Source: Chryseobacterium sp. POL2
GTDB taxonomy: Bacteria; Bacteroidota; Bacteroidia; Flavobacteriales; Weeksellaceae
DNA length: 64,000 nucleotides
Assembly (NCBI RefSeq): GCF_011058315.1
Contig: NZ_CP049298.1
Location: forward strand, 868,001-932,000
Direction: 5' to 3'
Part shown: positions 26,861 to 35,341 of the stretch, piece by piece
Layout of the letters: every line of letters begins with the position of its first letter
Position numbering within the stretch: the first letter of the stretch is position 1
Position numbers and translations under genes: made by a program
The notes under the pieces: model-generated
Told to the model about the DNA's origin: nothing
Seen by the model: only the letters and a program-made list of their open reading frames with translations
Database searches by the model: none

Positions 26861-27523
26861 TTAAAATTTGAAAGTATTGGCTGGAAACTCTTTGTTAACT
26901 TCAATTTTAAAAATAGAAAGAACATAGTCGCTGTCTTTTTTTGGAGACGAAGATTCGATGCGGTAAGGCATCAAAATATTTCCTATTTTTTTATAGTCGT
27001 CGTAGGTAATGGTTTCGTCTTTTTTCATTTCTTTATAAAGCATAAATGTTTTAGCATCGAAATAATAAAGGGTTTTGTTAACATTTTTTGTCAACTCTAT
27101 TTTAAAATATGTATTGTTTCCGATTTGTTCTTTTCCAAGAAGATTAGCTTCAAAACCTTTGTTTTCCCAATCTATAAAATCGTTGTCAAAACTCTCCGGA
27201 ACATAGCTAGGATATTCTTGGATTTTGTTCTGCGCATAGTTCATCGCATAACCTTTTTTGCCGTCGTAACCTTCAACCGTTGTTTCTTTTTGATTAATCA
27301 TAATCACGGTTTTGGTAAGATTGGGACGTTTTTGATAGATTTTGAAAGGATATTCGTCGTTAACGCCCAAAGTCACGCGACCTTGTAGCATTACAGAGTT
27401 TAGAAGTTTCCAGTTGGTAAGTCCGCCGGTTAACTCTATATTTTTGTCAATAATTTCTTTTGCTGTTTGTGCCTGAATAATGCACGATAAAACCACACCA
27501 AATACTAATAATAATCTCTTCAT
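26861..27523 (-). CDS. LolA/outer-membrane lipoprotein-sorting-like exported protein
   Basis: A 220-residue periplasmic protein with a signal peptide (MKRLLLVFGVVLSCIIQAQ). I chose the ATG at 27523 over an ATG three codons upstream because it starts the signal directly. The mature part begins TAKEIIDKNIELTGGLTNWK and has repeated beta hairpins, including TVEGYDGKKGYAMNY, KIELTKNVNKTLYYFDAKTFML and DYKKIGNILMPYRIES, typical of the LolA/LolB-like half-barrel of sorting proteins. It may bind lipids or lipoproteins; the specific cargo is unknown. It has a good promoter at 27541-27569. Confidence 0.8.
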   Translation of the reverse strand: MKRLLLVFGVVLSCIIQAQTAKEIIDKNIELTGGLTNWKLLNSVMLQGRVTLGVNDEYPFKIYQKRPNLTKTVIMINQKETTVEGYDGKKGYAMNYAQNKIQEYPSYVPESFDNDFIDWENKGFEANLLGKEQIGNNTYFKIELTKNVNKTLYYFDAKTFMLYKEMKKDETITYDDYKKIGNILMPYRIESSSPKKDSDYVLSIFKIEVNKEFPANTFKF

Positions 27524-27540
27524 TAATTGCAATTAAAAGC

Positions 27541-27569
27541 CAAATATAAGTTTTTTTGAATGCTTACAA
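27541..27569 (-). promoter_or_regulatory. Promoter of the LolA-like gene (TTG-N18-TATATTTG)
   Basis: On the minus strand TTG (27569-27567) and TATATTTG (27548-27541) are separated by 18 bases, a good match to the Bacteroidota consensus TTG-N19-TAnnTTTG. The box ends 17 bases before the ATG at 27523. Confidence 0.65.
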
Positions 27570-27591
27570 GTTTTGAAAATTATAAAACTTG

Positions 27592-28323
27592 TTAATTATG
27601 TCCAATTATCAGCTTTGCTTTCTCCAGATCCTCTGGCGTATCGATCCCAACGCCGACAAACTGGGTTTCTATTAGTTTAATTTTCATACCATATTCTAGA
27701 TAGCGGATGCATTCTATTTTTTCCGAAATCTCTAGCGGCTTCATCGCTAATTTTGAAAATTTTATTAAAGCCTCTTTTCTGAAAGCATACACGCCAATAT
27801 GCTTATAATAGTTGACGTCATAGCTTATTTCCCGATGATACGGAATTACAGAACGACTGAAATACAAGGCAAAACCATTGTTGTCGGTAATAACTTTTAC
27901 GTTATTAGGGTTTTCAATTTCTGATTTTTCAGTGAGTTCGATTTTCAAAGAAGCCAAAGAAATTTCTTTGTGCGCATCGTTTTTAAACACCTCAATCAGT
28001 TGTTTTAAAGGTTCTAGTTTCAGAAAAGGTTCATCACCCTGAACATTGATAACGATGTCACAATCGATATTTTGTACCGCTTCCGCAATTCTGTCGCTTC
28101 CCGTTTCGTGTTCGCCCGTCATCACAGCTTTTCCACCGTTATTTTCAATTTCTTTAAAAATAATTTCGGAGTCTGTTGCAACAAAAACGTCTTCGAAAAG
28201 TCCTGTGGCAACAACATTTTCGTAAGTTGTCGTAATGATGCTTTTGTCCGCCAATTTTTCCATAAGTTTCCCAGGAAATCTTGTGGAATTATAACGCGCG
28301 GGAATAACAGCTATGATTTTCAT
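27592..28323 (-). CDS. kdsB: 3-deoxy-manno-octulosonate cytidylyltransferase
   Basis: A 243-residue CMP-Kdo synthetase. The N-terminal nucleotide-binding loop is [16 protein letters not shown], with the downstream motifs [22 protein letters not shown] and [10 protein letters not shown], and the Kdo-binding [12 protein letters not shown]. It activates Kdo with CTP for lipopolysaccharide inner-core synthesis in the cytoplasm. The start is the ATG at 28323; an in-frame extension to 28353 adds ten residues that the family lacks. The aminotransferase gene ends 61 bases upstream across a patch of 8-base repeats. Confidence 0.96.
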   Translation of the reverse strand: MKIIAVIPARYNSTRFPGKLMEKLADKSIITTTYENVVATGLFEDVFVATDSEIIFKEIENNGGKAVMTGEHETGSDRIAEAVQNIDCDIVINVQGDEPFLKLEPLKQLIEVFKNDAHKEISLASLKIELTEKSEIENPNNVKVITDNNGFALYFSRSVIPYHREISYDVNYYKHIGVYAFRKEALIKFSKLAMKPLEISEKIECIRYLEYGMKIKLIETQFVGVGIDTPEDLEKAKLIIGHN

Positions 28324-28336
28324 AATTTTTTTTAAA

Positions 28337-28379
28337 ATGTAACAGTGTAACAATTTGAGTTGATACTGCTACACTGCTA
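28337..28379. repeat. Two pairs of 8-base tandem repeats between the aminotransferase gene and kdsB
   Basis: ATGTAACA-GTGTAACA (28337-28352) and TACTGCTA-CACTGCTA (28364-28379) are two degenerate 8-base tandem duplications flanking an 11-base spacer. They occupy most of the 61-bp gene junction. They resemble the 7-base repeats found elsewhere in the window but with a period of eight. Confidence 0.55.
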
Positions 28380-28384
28380 TATTA

Positions 28385-29638
28385 TTAGATTAAAGAAATA
28401 AGTGCTTTTTCAAGTTTCGGAAGCATTTCTTGGATTTCTTGAACGGAAACGCCACCTACCGAAGCGCGGAACCATGGCTCTGTCGTAGAACATCCAAAGG
28501 CCGAAAATGGTACAAAAGCGACGCCGCCTTCACGAATTAAATAAAATACCAAGTCCGAGGAAGATTCTATCGCTGTGCCATTCGGCATTTTTTTCCCAAT
28601 ATAATCCATCTTAATAGTAAGGTACATAGCGCCCATCGGCTGAATACTATCTACTTTTAGTCCTTTTTGTTTCAAATCCTGAATTGCGTTGTGCAGAACT
28701 TTTAAGCTGTTTTCTAATTCGCTTTTAAAATGATTAACAAAACGATTCAGTTCCGCAGTATTCTGGTAATAATTGGCGGTTGCTTCTTGCTCTGGTTTTG
28801 GTGCCCATGCGCCAATATGTGTATTGAGTGCTTTCATTTTATCGATAATAACAGAAGGGCCAAAACTCCAACCGACTCTAACGCCAGTTGCAGCAAGACT
28901 TTTGGAAATTCCGTCGACGAAAATGGTGTATTCTCTCAGTTCTGGAAATAAGGAAACTGGATTGAAATGCTCTTCACCAAAAGTCAAATTAGAATAAATC
29001 TGATCAAATAATAAATAAAGTGGTTTTTGATCTGCAGAACGACGTTTATTTTCTTCTAAAATCACTTCACAAATACCATATAATTGCACTTTCGTGAACA
29101 TCGTCCCCGTAGGATTCAAAGGGGAACACAAAGATATAAGAACCGCTTCCGACACATAAGGTTTAATTTCTTCCGCAGTTGGTAAAAAGTTATTCTCTGG
29201 TTTTGTTTCCACTTCAATACCTTGCGCAGCAGTCAAGTAGGTATAATGGTTGTTATTCCACGACGGAACTGGATAAATTACTTTATCGCCTTCATCAACG
29301 ATTGTTTTGTAAATCGCATAAATTAAAGGTCTTGCTCCCGCTGTAATCAAAATATCAGCCGGCGAATAGTCCAGATTCCAACGGTTTTTCAAATCCTCGG
29401 AAACGGCTTTTCTCAAAGATAAAATTCCGTTAGCTGGTGGGTAATTGGTCTGGTGGTTTTTATAAGCTTTTTCAATTTCTTTTTCCAATAATTCGGGAAT
29501 TGGGTACAGCTGCGAGTTAAGATCGCCGATGGTAAGATTAGCGATTTTGGCGCCATTTGCCTTCATATCGTTAACTTCGTTACCAATTTTTACAATTTCG
29601 GAACCGATTAAGTTGGTAGCTAATTTTGAAACTTTCAT
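28385..29638 (-). CDS. Class I/II pyridoxal-phosphate-dependent aminotransferase
   Basis: A 417-residue fold-type I aminotransferase. Visible motifs are TAGARPLIYAIYKTI (cofactor phosphate region), SLCSPLNPTGTMF (substrate Asn), LLFDQIYSNLTFG (cofactor-ring Asp and Tyr), and the Schiff-base Lys in DGISKSLAATGVRVGW (near residue 240), plus the C-terminal carboxylate-binding Arg in EPWFRASVGG. The family covers aspartate, aromatic and methionine aminotransferases; substrate specificity is not readable. It sits upstream of kdsB on the same strand with no functional connection. Confidence 0.9.
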   Translation of the reverse strand: MKVSKLATNLIGSEIVKIGNEVNDMKANGAKIANLTIGDLNSQLYPIPELLEKEIEKAYKNHQTNYPPANGILSLRKAVSEDLKNRWNLDYSPADILITAGARPLIYAIYKTIVDEGDKVIYPVPSWNNNHYTYLTAAQGIEVETKPENNFLPTAEEIKPYVSEAVLISLCSPLNPTGTMFTKVQLYGICEVILEENKRRSADQKPLYLLFDQIYSNLTFGEEHFNPVSLFPELREYTIFVDGISKSLAATGVRVGWSFGPSVIIDKMKALNTHIGAWAPKPEQEATANYYQNTAELNRFVNHFKSELENSLKVLHNAIQDLKQKGLKVDSIQPMGAMYLTIKMDYIGKKMPNGTAIESSSDLVFYLIREGGVAFVPFSAFGCSTTEPWFRASVGGVSVQEIQEMLPKLEKALISLI

Positions 29639-29737
29639 TTTGCTTTTTAGGTATTTAGATTTATTCGTATCAGAATTTTTAATTCTATTTTTTAAGAAGA
29701 AAACTTCTATAATTTTCCGATTATAAAGTTATAAAAA

Positions 29738-29772
29738 ACAAAAATTCGGGACTTCAAAAAAATCCCGAATTT
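29738..29772 (-). terminator. Terminator after the phosphosugar mutase gene
   Basis: On the minus strand AAATTCGGGA pairs with TCCCGAATTT (29772-29742) around an 11-base loop, followed by U residues. It begins 4 bases after the mutase stop codon. Confidence 0.88.
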
Positions 29773-29776
29773 GATA

Positions 29777-31492
29777 TTAATTGAGATTTAAGCTCGATTT
29801 TACGGCGTCAATCTTTGCTTCTAATCGTGGAAGCTTTTCTACAAAATCTGCTTCTGAACTGATGCTGTCTTTCACAGAAACATAGAATTTAATCTTAGGT
29901 TCTGTCCCGGAAGGTCGCACACAAACTTTCGTTCCGTCTTGTGTATAGTATATCAAAACATTGGATTTTGGAATGTCATCCATCACGTTTTTCGCGTTTT
30001 TGGAAACGACAAAACAAGTTTGCTCTTTAAAATCTTTAATTTCTTCAACCAATGAACCTGCAATTTCTTTCGGTGGATTTTCGCGGAAGTTTTTCATCAT
30101 ATTCTGAATTTCTTCTGCACCTTCGCGCCCTTTTCTAACAACGTTAACAAGTCCTTCGAAATACAAGCCTAAGTCTTGGTAAATCTCGATCATATATTGA
30201 TACATCGTTTTACCATTGGCTTTGCACCAAGCTGCGATCTCGCAAGCTAACAAAATAGAACCACAAGAATCTTTGTCGCGAACGAAATCTCCTGTCATAA
30301 ATCCAAAACTCTCCTCGCCTCCACAAACAAATTTTTCTTTGCCTTCGAAATCGCGAATCATCTTACCAATCCATTTGAAACCTGTAAGACCAACTTTGCA
30401 ATCAACCCCGAATTTTTGAGCGATATCAAAGAAAATATCAGAAGTAACAATAGTAGAACCTATGAATTCTTTTCCCGTAATTTTCCCTTGTTTTTTCCAT
30501 TGATCTAAGATATAATACGTGAGAATTGTATTGGTTTGGTTTCCGTTTAATAATTGAATTTCATTATCTAAATTTCGTACAGCAATTCCCAATCTATCAC
30601 CGTCTGGATCGCAACCAATCACGATATCGCCATTGGTAATTTTTGCTAAATCCATTGCCATTTCCAAGGCTGCTGGTTCTTCTGGATTCGGAGATTCCAC
30701 CGTTGGGAAATTTCCACTCGGAATCATCTGCTCTGTCACCAAATCAACTTTTGTAAAACCCGCTTTTTTCAAGGCTTTCGGAATGGTTGTGTAAGTTGTT
30801 CCATGAATAGAAGTGAAAACAATATTCAGATTGTCGCGACCAATATTTTGATACAGCGAGTTTTGCATACAAGCATCGATATAAACATCGTCTTGCTCTT
30901 CACCAATCCATTCGATTAAATCATCGTTTCCATTAAATTTAATTTGATCAAACTGCGTTGCATAAACTTCTTTAATAATATTCTCATCATCTGGAGGAAC
31001 CACTTGCGCACCATCATTCCAATAGACTTTATAACCATTGTATTCTGGTGGATTATGAGAAGCCGTCAACACAATTCCTGCATTACATTTTTTATCACGA
31101 ACAGTGAAAGACAATTCTGGCGTTGGTCTGTGATTTTTGAATAGTAAAACCTTGATGCCGTTGGCAGTCAAAACATCCGCTACCAGTTTCCCGAACTCCT
31201 TTGAATTGTTACGAACGTCATACGCGATAGCCACTTTTATGTCTTGATTCGGAAACTGCTGGTGAAGGTAATTTGCCAAACCTTGCGTCGCTTGCCCTAG
31301 CGTATATTTGTTAAGACGATTGGTCCCAACGCCCATTATTCCGCGCATTCCACCAGTACCAAATTCGAGTTCTCGGTAAAAAGAATCTTCTAAATCTGGC
31401 GCGTTCGCATCGATAAGTTCTTGTACTTTCTCTCTCGTTTCTGCGTCAAATATATCTGTTAGCCACAATTGTGCTTTTTCTAATGTTGTCAT
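29777..31492 (-). CDS. Phosphosugar mutase (phosphoglucomutase/phosphomannomutase family)
   Basis: A 571-residue alpha-D-phosphohexomutase. The phosphoserine loop is TASHNPPEYNG (S145), the Mg2+ loop GCDPDGDR (D295, D297, D299), the sugar-binding loop CGGEESFG, and the phosphate-binding loop RPSGTEPKIKFY at the C-terminus. The length fits the large PgmB/PMM type common in Bacteroidota. It interconverts hexose 1- and 6-phosphates for glycogen, nucleotide-sugar and envelope synthesis. It starts 13 bases after the GIN lipoprotein gene, so the two are likely one transcript. Confidence 0.95.
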   Translation of the reverse strand: MTTLEKAQLWLTDIFDAETREKVQELIDANAPDLEDSFYRELEFGTGGMRGIMGVGTNRLNKYTLGQATQGLANYLHQQFPNQDIKVAIAYDVRNNSKEFGKLVADVLTANGIKVLLFKNHRPTPELSFTVRDKKCNAGIVLTASHNPPEYNGYKVYWNDGAQVVPPDDENIIKEVYATQFDQIKFNGNDDLIEWIGEEQDDVYIDACMQNSLYQNIGRDNLNIVFTSIHGTTYTTIPKALKKAGFTKVDLVTEQMIPSGNFPTVESPNPEEPAALEMAMDLAKITNGDIVIGCDPDGDRLGIAVRNLDNEIQLLNGNQTNTILTYYILDQWKKQGKITGKEFIGSTIVTSDIFFDIAQKFGVDCKVGLTGFKWIGKMIRDFEGKEKFVCGGEESFGFMTGDFVRDKDSCGSILLACEIAAWCKANGKTMYQYMIEIYQDLGLYFEGLVNVVRKGREGAEEIQNMMKNFRENPPKEIAGSLVEEIKDFKEQTCFVVSKNAKNVMDDIPKSNVLIYYTQDGTKVCVRPSGTEPKIKFYVSVKDSISSEADFVEKLPRLEAKIDAVKSSLNLN

Positions 31493-31505
31493 CTGTTATT
31501 ATGTT

Positions 31506-32222
31506 TTAGTTTAGAACTTTATTTTGCATAGTTGCCTTTTCGGTCACTTTTATTTTTTTTGAAGGATTGCCGTAATATACCAATTTGCTGGTATCGGTCA
31601 CGCTTCCTTTTATTTCTTCATCGACATTTACTTCTGTATAAGTATTATTTTTCGCGTCCAATTCTAGACTATTAACAAACCAATAAGGCGAAATAATACT
31701 GGCTGTATCAGCCGTTTTCACATAAGCTAAATCTGATTTTCCTAAAAGATTGGCGCGGCTTTTTTGGGTCATATTAACCCAAGCTTTCTGCGAAATAACC
31801 GCTCCTATGAATTTGGATTGGTCTTGGAGTGTGAGTTTAAAATCATTCACTTTCATTTGGCTCGAGATGTTAAGTTCTACAGAATCAGCAAGTTTAACAT
31901 CGTCAAAAGGATGTTTTCCATAAATGGTTAAGTTATAAAAACCGATTTTTTCCGTAGGACGTTTTTCTTTGATATTCAGAACTTTATTAGACACATTGAT
32001 TTCTAAATTATCAAAAAAATTGGGTGTGGTCTCAACAGTTACAAAATTGTGAGGGCTTTCCACATAAAAAAGTCTGAATTTACCTTTTGCATCCAATTTG
32101 TCAAACTCCGACAATTCCACATCTTTTGCAACAATATCACCTTTCGGTTCAATATTTCCACACGATACCAATGTTAGCATTGACAACATTAAAACGACAA
32201 AATTTTTCATGAATTTGTTCAT
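31506..32222 (-). CDS. GIN-domain (DUF2807) lipoprotein
   Basis: A 238-residue lipoprotein with Cys21 in LTLVSCGN. The mature part opens with the typical FDKLDAKGKFRLFYVES strand and forms the right-handed beta-solenoid-like head GIN domain (DUF2807) with short repeating strands. The function of the family is unknown; members are usually periplasmic or outer-membrane attached. It sits between GT2 (8 bases upstream) and the mutase (13 bases downstream) in a leftward run. A second GIN lipoprotein with a more regular serine pattern is at 40084-40908. Confidence 0.85.
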   Translation of the reverse strand: MNKFMKNFVVLMLSMLTLVSCGNIEPKGDIVAKDVELSEFDKLDAKGKFRLFYVESPHNFVTVETTPNFFDNLEINVSNKVLNIKEKRPTEKIGFYNLTIYGKHPFDDVKLADSVELNISSQMKVNDFKLTLQDQSKFIGAVISQKAWVNMTQKSRANLLGKSDLAYVKTADTASIISPYWFVNSLELDAKNNTYTEVNVDEEIKGSVTDTSKLVYYGNPSKKIKVTEKATMQNKVLN

Positions 32223-32230
32223 TTTTAAAA

Positions 32231-33181
32231 TTAAATCACCTCTTCTATATTATAATTTTTGTGCTCTCTTTTGGTTCTGATAATCATCTCGCCAAGGAAA
32301 CCTGCAACAAATAGCAAAGTTCCAAGAATCATCATGGTTAATGCGATATAAAACCAAGGATTAAGCGCTATAAGATGACCATAAACTCCTTTGGAAACAT
32401 CTATCAATTTAGAAATTCCTAGCCAAAGTGCCGACAAAAATCCAATGATAAACATCAGCGTTCCTGCTGCTCCGAAAAAATGCATCGGTCGACCACCAAA
32501 ACGACTTACAAACCAAAGCGTTACGAGATCCAGAAAGCCACGAATAAAACGTTCTGTCCCGAATTTTGATGTGCCGTAAGGTCTTGCCTGATGTTGCACT
32601 ATTTTTTCTGTAATTCGTCGGAATCCAGCATTGGCAGCCAAAACCGGAATATATCGGTGCATATCACCATAGACATCAATCGATTTTACAACTTGTTTTT
32701 TATAAGCCTTTAAACCGCAATTGAAATCGTGAAGATAAACGCCCGAAAGTTTTCTGGCGGCACCATTAAAGATTTTTGATGGAAGATTCTTTGTCATAAC
32801 GTTATCAAAACGTTTCTTTTTCCAACCCGAAACAATGTCGTAATCGTCTTTAAGAACCATATCGTAAAGTTCAGGAATTTCTTCTGGAAAATCTTGCAAA
32901 TCAGCATCCATTGTAATGACAACTTCACCCTTAACTCTCTCAAAAGCAGCGTGCAAAGCTTGAGATTTCCCATAGTTGCGAGAGAATTTTATCCCATGAA
33001 TTTGTGGATATTGTACTTTTAAATTTTCGATAATACTCCATGACAAATCTGTACTGCCGTCATCAACAAACCAGACTTCATAAGATAACTGATGCTGTCG
33101 GCAAACAGCATCAATTCGGTTGAATAATTCTTCTATGGATTCTTCTTCATTAAGAAGTGGAACTACTATGGATAGATTCAT
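32231..33181 (-). CDS. Family 2 glycosyltransferase with C-terminal membrane anchor
   Basis: A 316-residue GT2 enzyme of the dolichyl-phosphate mannose synthase/ArnC/GtrB type. VVPLLNEEESIEEL, FVDDGSTD and the TMDADLQDFPEEIPEL acid motif make up the GT-A domain; DFNCGLKAYKKQV is the acceptor-side motif. Two transmembrane helices (about 235-260 and 270-300) hold it in the inner membrane. It probably loads a sugar onto undecaprenyl phosphate for envelope glycans. DUF4199 lies 32 bases upstream, an arrangement common in Bacteroidota. Confidence 0.93.
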   Translation of the reverse strand: MNLSIVVPLLNEEESIEELFNRIDAVCRQHQLSYEVWFVDDGSTDLSWSIIENLKVQYPQIHGIKFSRNYGKSQALHAAFERVKGEVVITMDADLQDFPEEIPELYDMVLKDDYDIVSGWKKKRFDNVMTKNLPSKIFNGAARKLSGVYLHDFNCGLKAYKKQVVKSIDVYGDMHRYIPVLAANAGFRRITEKIVQHQARPYGTSKFGTERFIRGFLDLVTLWFVSRFGGRPMHFFGAAGTLMFIIGFLSALWLGISKLIDVSKGVYGHLIALNPWFYIALTMMILGTLLFVAGFLGEMIIRTKREHKNYNIEEVI

Positions 33182-33213
33182 TTAAAATCTTTAATCAGTT
33201 TATAATCAGCAAA

Positions 33214-33801
33214 TTATTCGTAACGTTTTTTGTTTTTCAAAAACGCAGCAATAATGATAGACAAAAGTAAATAAAATAATAAGATGCCCCCAAAGAGTTT
33301 TCCTAAAAATTCTAACGAAAAATAGTTTCGTTTTTCCTTTAAAGCAATTTCTCTAGCCTCTTTTGCTTCTTTGTAACTTTTCTCCAAATCCACAACTACA
33401 TTGGAATCTTTGTGATGGGCTGCATCAATTTTTTGTTTTTGATAAGCTTCTTCAAGATTGTTAAGTTCCGTCTGTATATATTGATAATTCAGCAAATCTC
33501 TTGCGCTAGTATCAACATAATTGAGAAACAAAAACATGCTTGCCATGGACAAAAAGCCACCTACAAATAATGTTACAAAAGATTGTTTGAAGGCTTGCGG
33601 ATAAGTTATTCTTGTGCCTTTTCTCAACCGATAAGTGGATATAAAAGCCGTTATACCATAAATGAATGTTAAACCAAATGCATTGATTTTCATACTGGTA
33701 TCCCAATAATTAGCATTTGCAAAAAAATAATATACGCCAAAGAACAATAACATCGTTATTCCGTATAAAACTAAACCAATAATAACTGGATTTTTCGTCA
33801 T
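33214..33801 (-). CDS. DUF4199 membrane protein
   Basis: A 195-residue protein with four hydrophobic helices (about 5-27, 36-55, 72-92 and 168-190). A charged helical loop (about 100-160) with an alternating Glu/Lys pattern lies before the last helix and probably forms a coiled coil. The arrangement and the neighbouring GT2 gene match the DUF4199 family of Bacteroidota. The function is unknown; the persistent linkage with a polyprenyl-phosphate glycosyltransferase suggests a part in the same envelope pathway. Confidence 0.8.
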   Translation of the reverse strand: MTKNPVIIGLVLYGITMLLFFGVYYFFANANYWDTSMKINAFGLTFIYGITAFISTYRLRKGTRITYPQAFKQSFVTLFVGGFLSMASMFLFLNYVDTSARDLLNYQYIQTELNNLEEAYQKQKIDAAHHKDSNVVVDLEKSYKEAKEAREIALKEKRNYFSLEFLGKLFGGILLFYLLLSIIIAAFLKNKKRYE

Positions 33802-33986
33802 AATTTTCTTAAGTGTGGGAAAATTGATAATAAAAAGACTTGTTTTTATAATTTAAAAGCTAAATATATTTATTAAAATAAAAAATTATCCATTTTTTTC
33901 AAATTAAAAATCAAGCTATTAGCCTTAAAAAAAACGGTCTTTTCTGATTTTTCTATCATCGTTCTTCCAAATTCATAAATAATTTC

Positions 33987-33994
33987 TATATTTG
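33987..33994 (+). promoter_or_regulatory. -7 promoter element of the SRP RNA (TATATTTG)
   Basis: TATATTTG lies 4 bases before the first base of the SRP RNA stem, the position expected for a -7 element of the Bacteroidota type. Confidence 0.6.
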
Positions 33995-33998
33995 CACC

Positions 33999-34091
33999 GG
34001 CAAGTCCTACACAACCAGCTCCTGTGAATCCTCCAGGGTGGGAACGCAGCAAAGGTAAACGGTTGTAGCGGTGTGATGTAGGTAGCTTGCC
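33999..34091 (+). ncRNA. ffs: Signal recognition particle RNA (4.5S-type)
   Basis: A short RNA of about 93-100 bases. The ends pair as GGCAAG (33999-34004) with CTTGCC (34086-34091). The apical part holds the conserved Ffh-binding asymmetric loop and GNRA-like tip in CAGGGTGGGAACGCAGCAAA, the diagnostic SRP signature, with TCCTACA pairing with TGTAGGT lower in the stem. It works with Ffh and FtsY to target nascent membrane proteins. It has its own promoter, followed by a T-run at 34093-34098 and a strong inverted repeat at 34129-34173. Confidence 0.95.
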
Positions 34092-34128
34092 ATTTTTTGT
34101 GTCTATACGTTTCGTATTTTCTTTAAGA

Positions 34129-34180
34129 AATAAGAGATTTTAAAATTTATTTTTCATTTTAAAATCTCTTATTTTTTTAA
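34129..34180. terminator. Bidirectional terminator, perfect 18-bp stem
   Basis: AATAAGAGATTTTAAAAT (34129-34146) is perfectly complementary to 34156-34173, with a 9-base loop and T/A tracts on both sides. It serves the SRP RNA from the left and the metal-dependent hydrolase gene from the right. Confidence 0.9.
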
Positions 34181-34857
34181 AATTCAAATTCCTCTCCTAA
34201 TTCTGGTAAAACAAAATCAATTCCTGCATCTGCAAAATGTTTCTTGGCATTGTCATGATTAATTTTGATCGGCTCAAATGTATCGAAATGACAACCAATA
34301 ACTTTAGGCGTTAGCAACAATTCTTTCGCTGCAAAAGCCGCTTTTCTTGGACACATCGTGTAATGACGACCAATCGGAAGAATAGAAACATCCAACTTTC
34401 CGAATACTTTCGGGAAAATTGCCATCTCTGCAGAAACGCCTGTATCGCCTGCTAAATAAAGATTTTTGCCTGGCAAACGGAAAATATATCCTGCTGCTAA
34501 TCCCCCATAAGTTCCGTCTGGGAAAGAGCTCGTATGATTTGCAGGCACCATAGATATTTTAAGATCATCTATCTTCGCGGATCCTCCAAAGTTAATGTCA
34601 ATATTGTTAGCATGTTTGTAATATCCACAAATCTCTGGTTGTCCAATAACTGTCGCTTCAGGATGATTTGCAAGAACTTCTGCCACGTCGGCTGTATGAT
34701 CGCCATGAGCATGTGTAACCAACACATAATCAATCTTTTGTGATAAAATATCAAATCCTGTTTTATCTTTTTGAAAGTTATAGAAAGGATCGCTCAGTAT
34801 TGTTTTTCCGTTGTGTGTGAACAAAAAACAGTTTTGTCCTAAGAATTTTATTTTCAT
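34177..34857 (-). CDS. Metallo-beta-lactamase-fold metal-dependent hydrolase (UPF0173-like)
   Basis: A 226-residue hydrolase. The metal-binding HxHxDH motif is at H49, H51, D53 and H54 (VTHAHGDHTAD); further ligands are in NHTSSF, AGDTGVS and the C-terminal GCHFDTFEPI. It is the single-domain UlaG/UPF0173 build, without an RNA-binding or extra domain. The substrate is unknown; cytoplasmic. The SRPBCC gene ends 31 bases upstream on the same strand. Confidence 0.92.
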   Translation of the reverse strand: MKIKFLGQNCFLFTHNGKTILSDPFYNFQKDKTGFDILSQKIDYVLVTHAHGDHTADVAEVLANHPEATVIGQPEICGYYKHANNIDINFGGSAKIDDLKISMVPANHTSSFPDGTYGGLAAGYIFRLPGKNLYLAGDTGVSAEMAIFPKVFGKLDVSILPIGRHYTMCPRKAAFAAKELLLTPKVIGCHFDTFEPIKINHDNAKKHFADAGIDFVLPELGEEFEF

Positions 34858-34888
34858 TTTATTTCTTTTAAAATTTTATGTTTAAAAA

Positions 34889-35335
34889 TTATTCCGATGG
34901 AAATTTATCTTCTATCAAATTAAGTTTTACACCATGCTCTAACCAAGCTTTGCAAGCGTCCAAAACCGTTGTAAAACCGCCAGTATTATCATTAATGACA
35001 TTCAATAACTCCTCGCCTTCTTGGGTATAACCATAACTTTTAATCTGTACCAAAGTTCCGTTTTTCATGGATATAAAGTCATAATCTACGTGTGTTGCAG
35101 GATTTCCCCAAAGCGTTTCAATCTTTTGATTGGGGATTATCTTCAGAGTTTGTACTTCTGTTGAAACATTATACATTTCCCAAGTCCAAGTTGTGGTTTC
35201 ACCCACTTTTAGTTGACCACTTGATTTTGTGAACCAAAATTCAGTTGTGATTTCTGGATCAATGAATGCATTAAAAACCTCATCAATAGGTTTTCTTATG
35301 AGCATTTGACAATTCACAAAAGCCTTGATTTGCAT
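34889..35335 (-). CDS. SRPBCC-family (AHSA1-like) protein
   Basis: A 148-residue single helix-grip domain. MLIRKPIDEVFNAFIDPEIT is the first strand and helix, WTWEMYNVSTEVQTLKI the central strands, and a long helix closes the domain (TTVLDACKAWLEHGV). It is a paralogue in fold only of the SRPBCC gene at 4626. It binds an unknown small ligand or partner. It starts 6 bases after the stop of menA on the same strand, so it is probably in the menA transcript. Confidence 0.88.
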   Translation of the reverse strand: MQIKAFVNCQMLIRKPIDEVFNAFIDPEITTEFWFTKSSGQLKVGETTTWTWEMYNVSTEVQTLKIIPNQKIETLWGNPATHVDYDFISMKNGTLVQIKSYGYTQEGEELLNVINDNTGGFTTVLDACKAWLEHGVKLNLIEDKFPSE

Positions 35336-35341
35336 ATTTAA

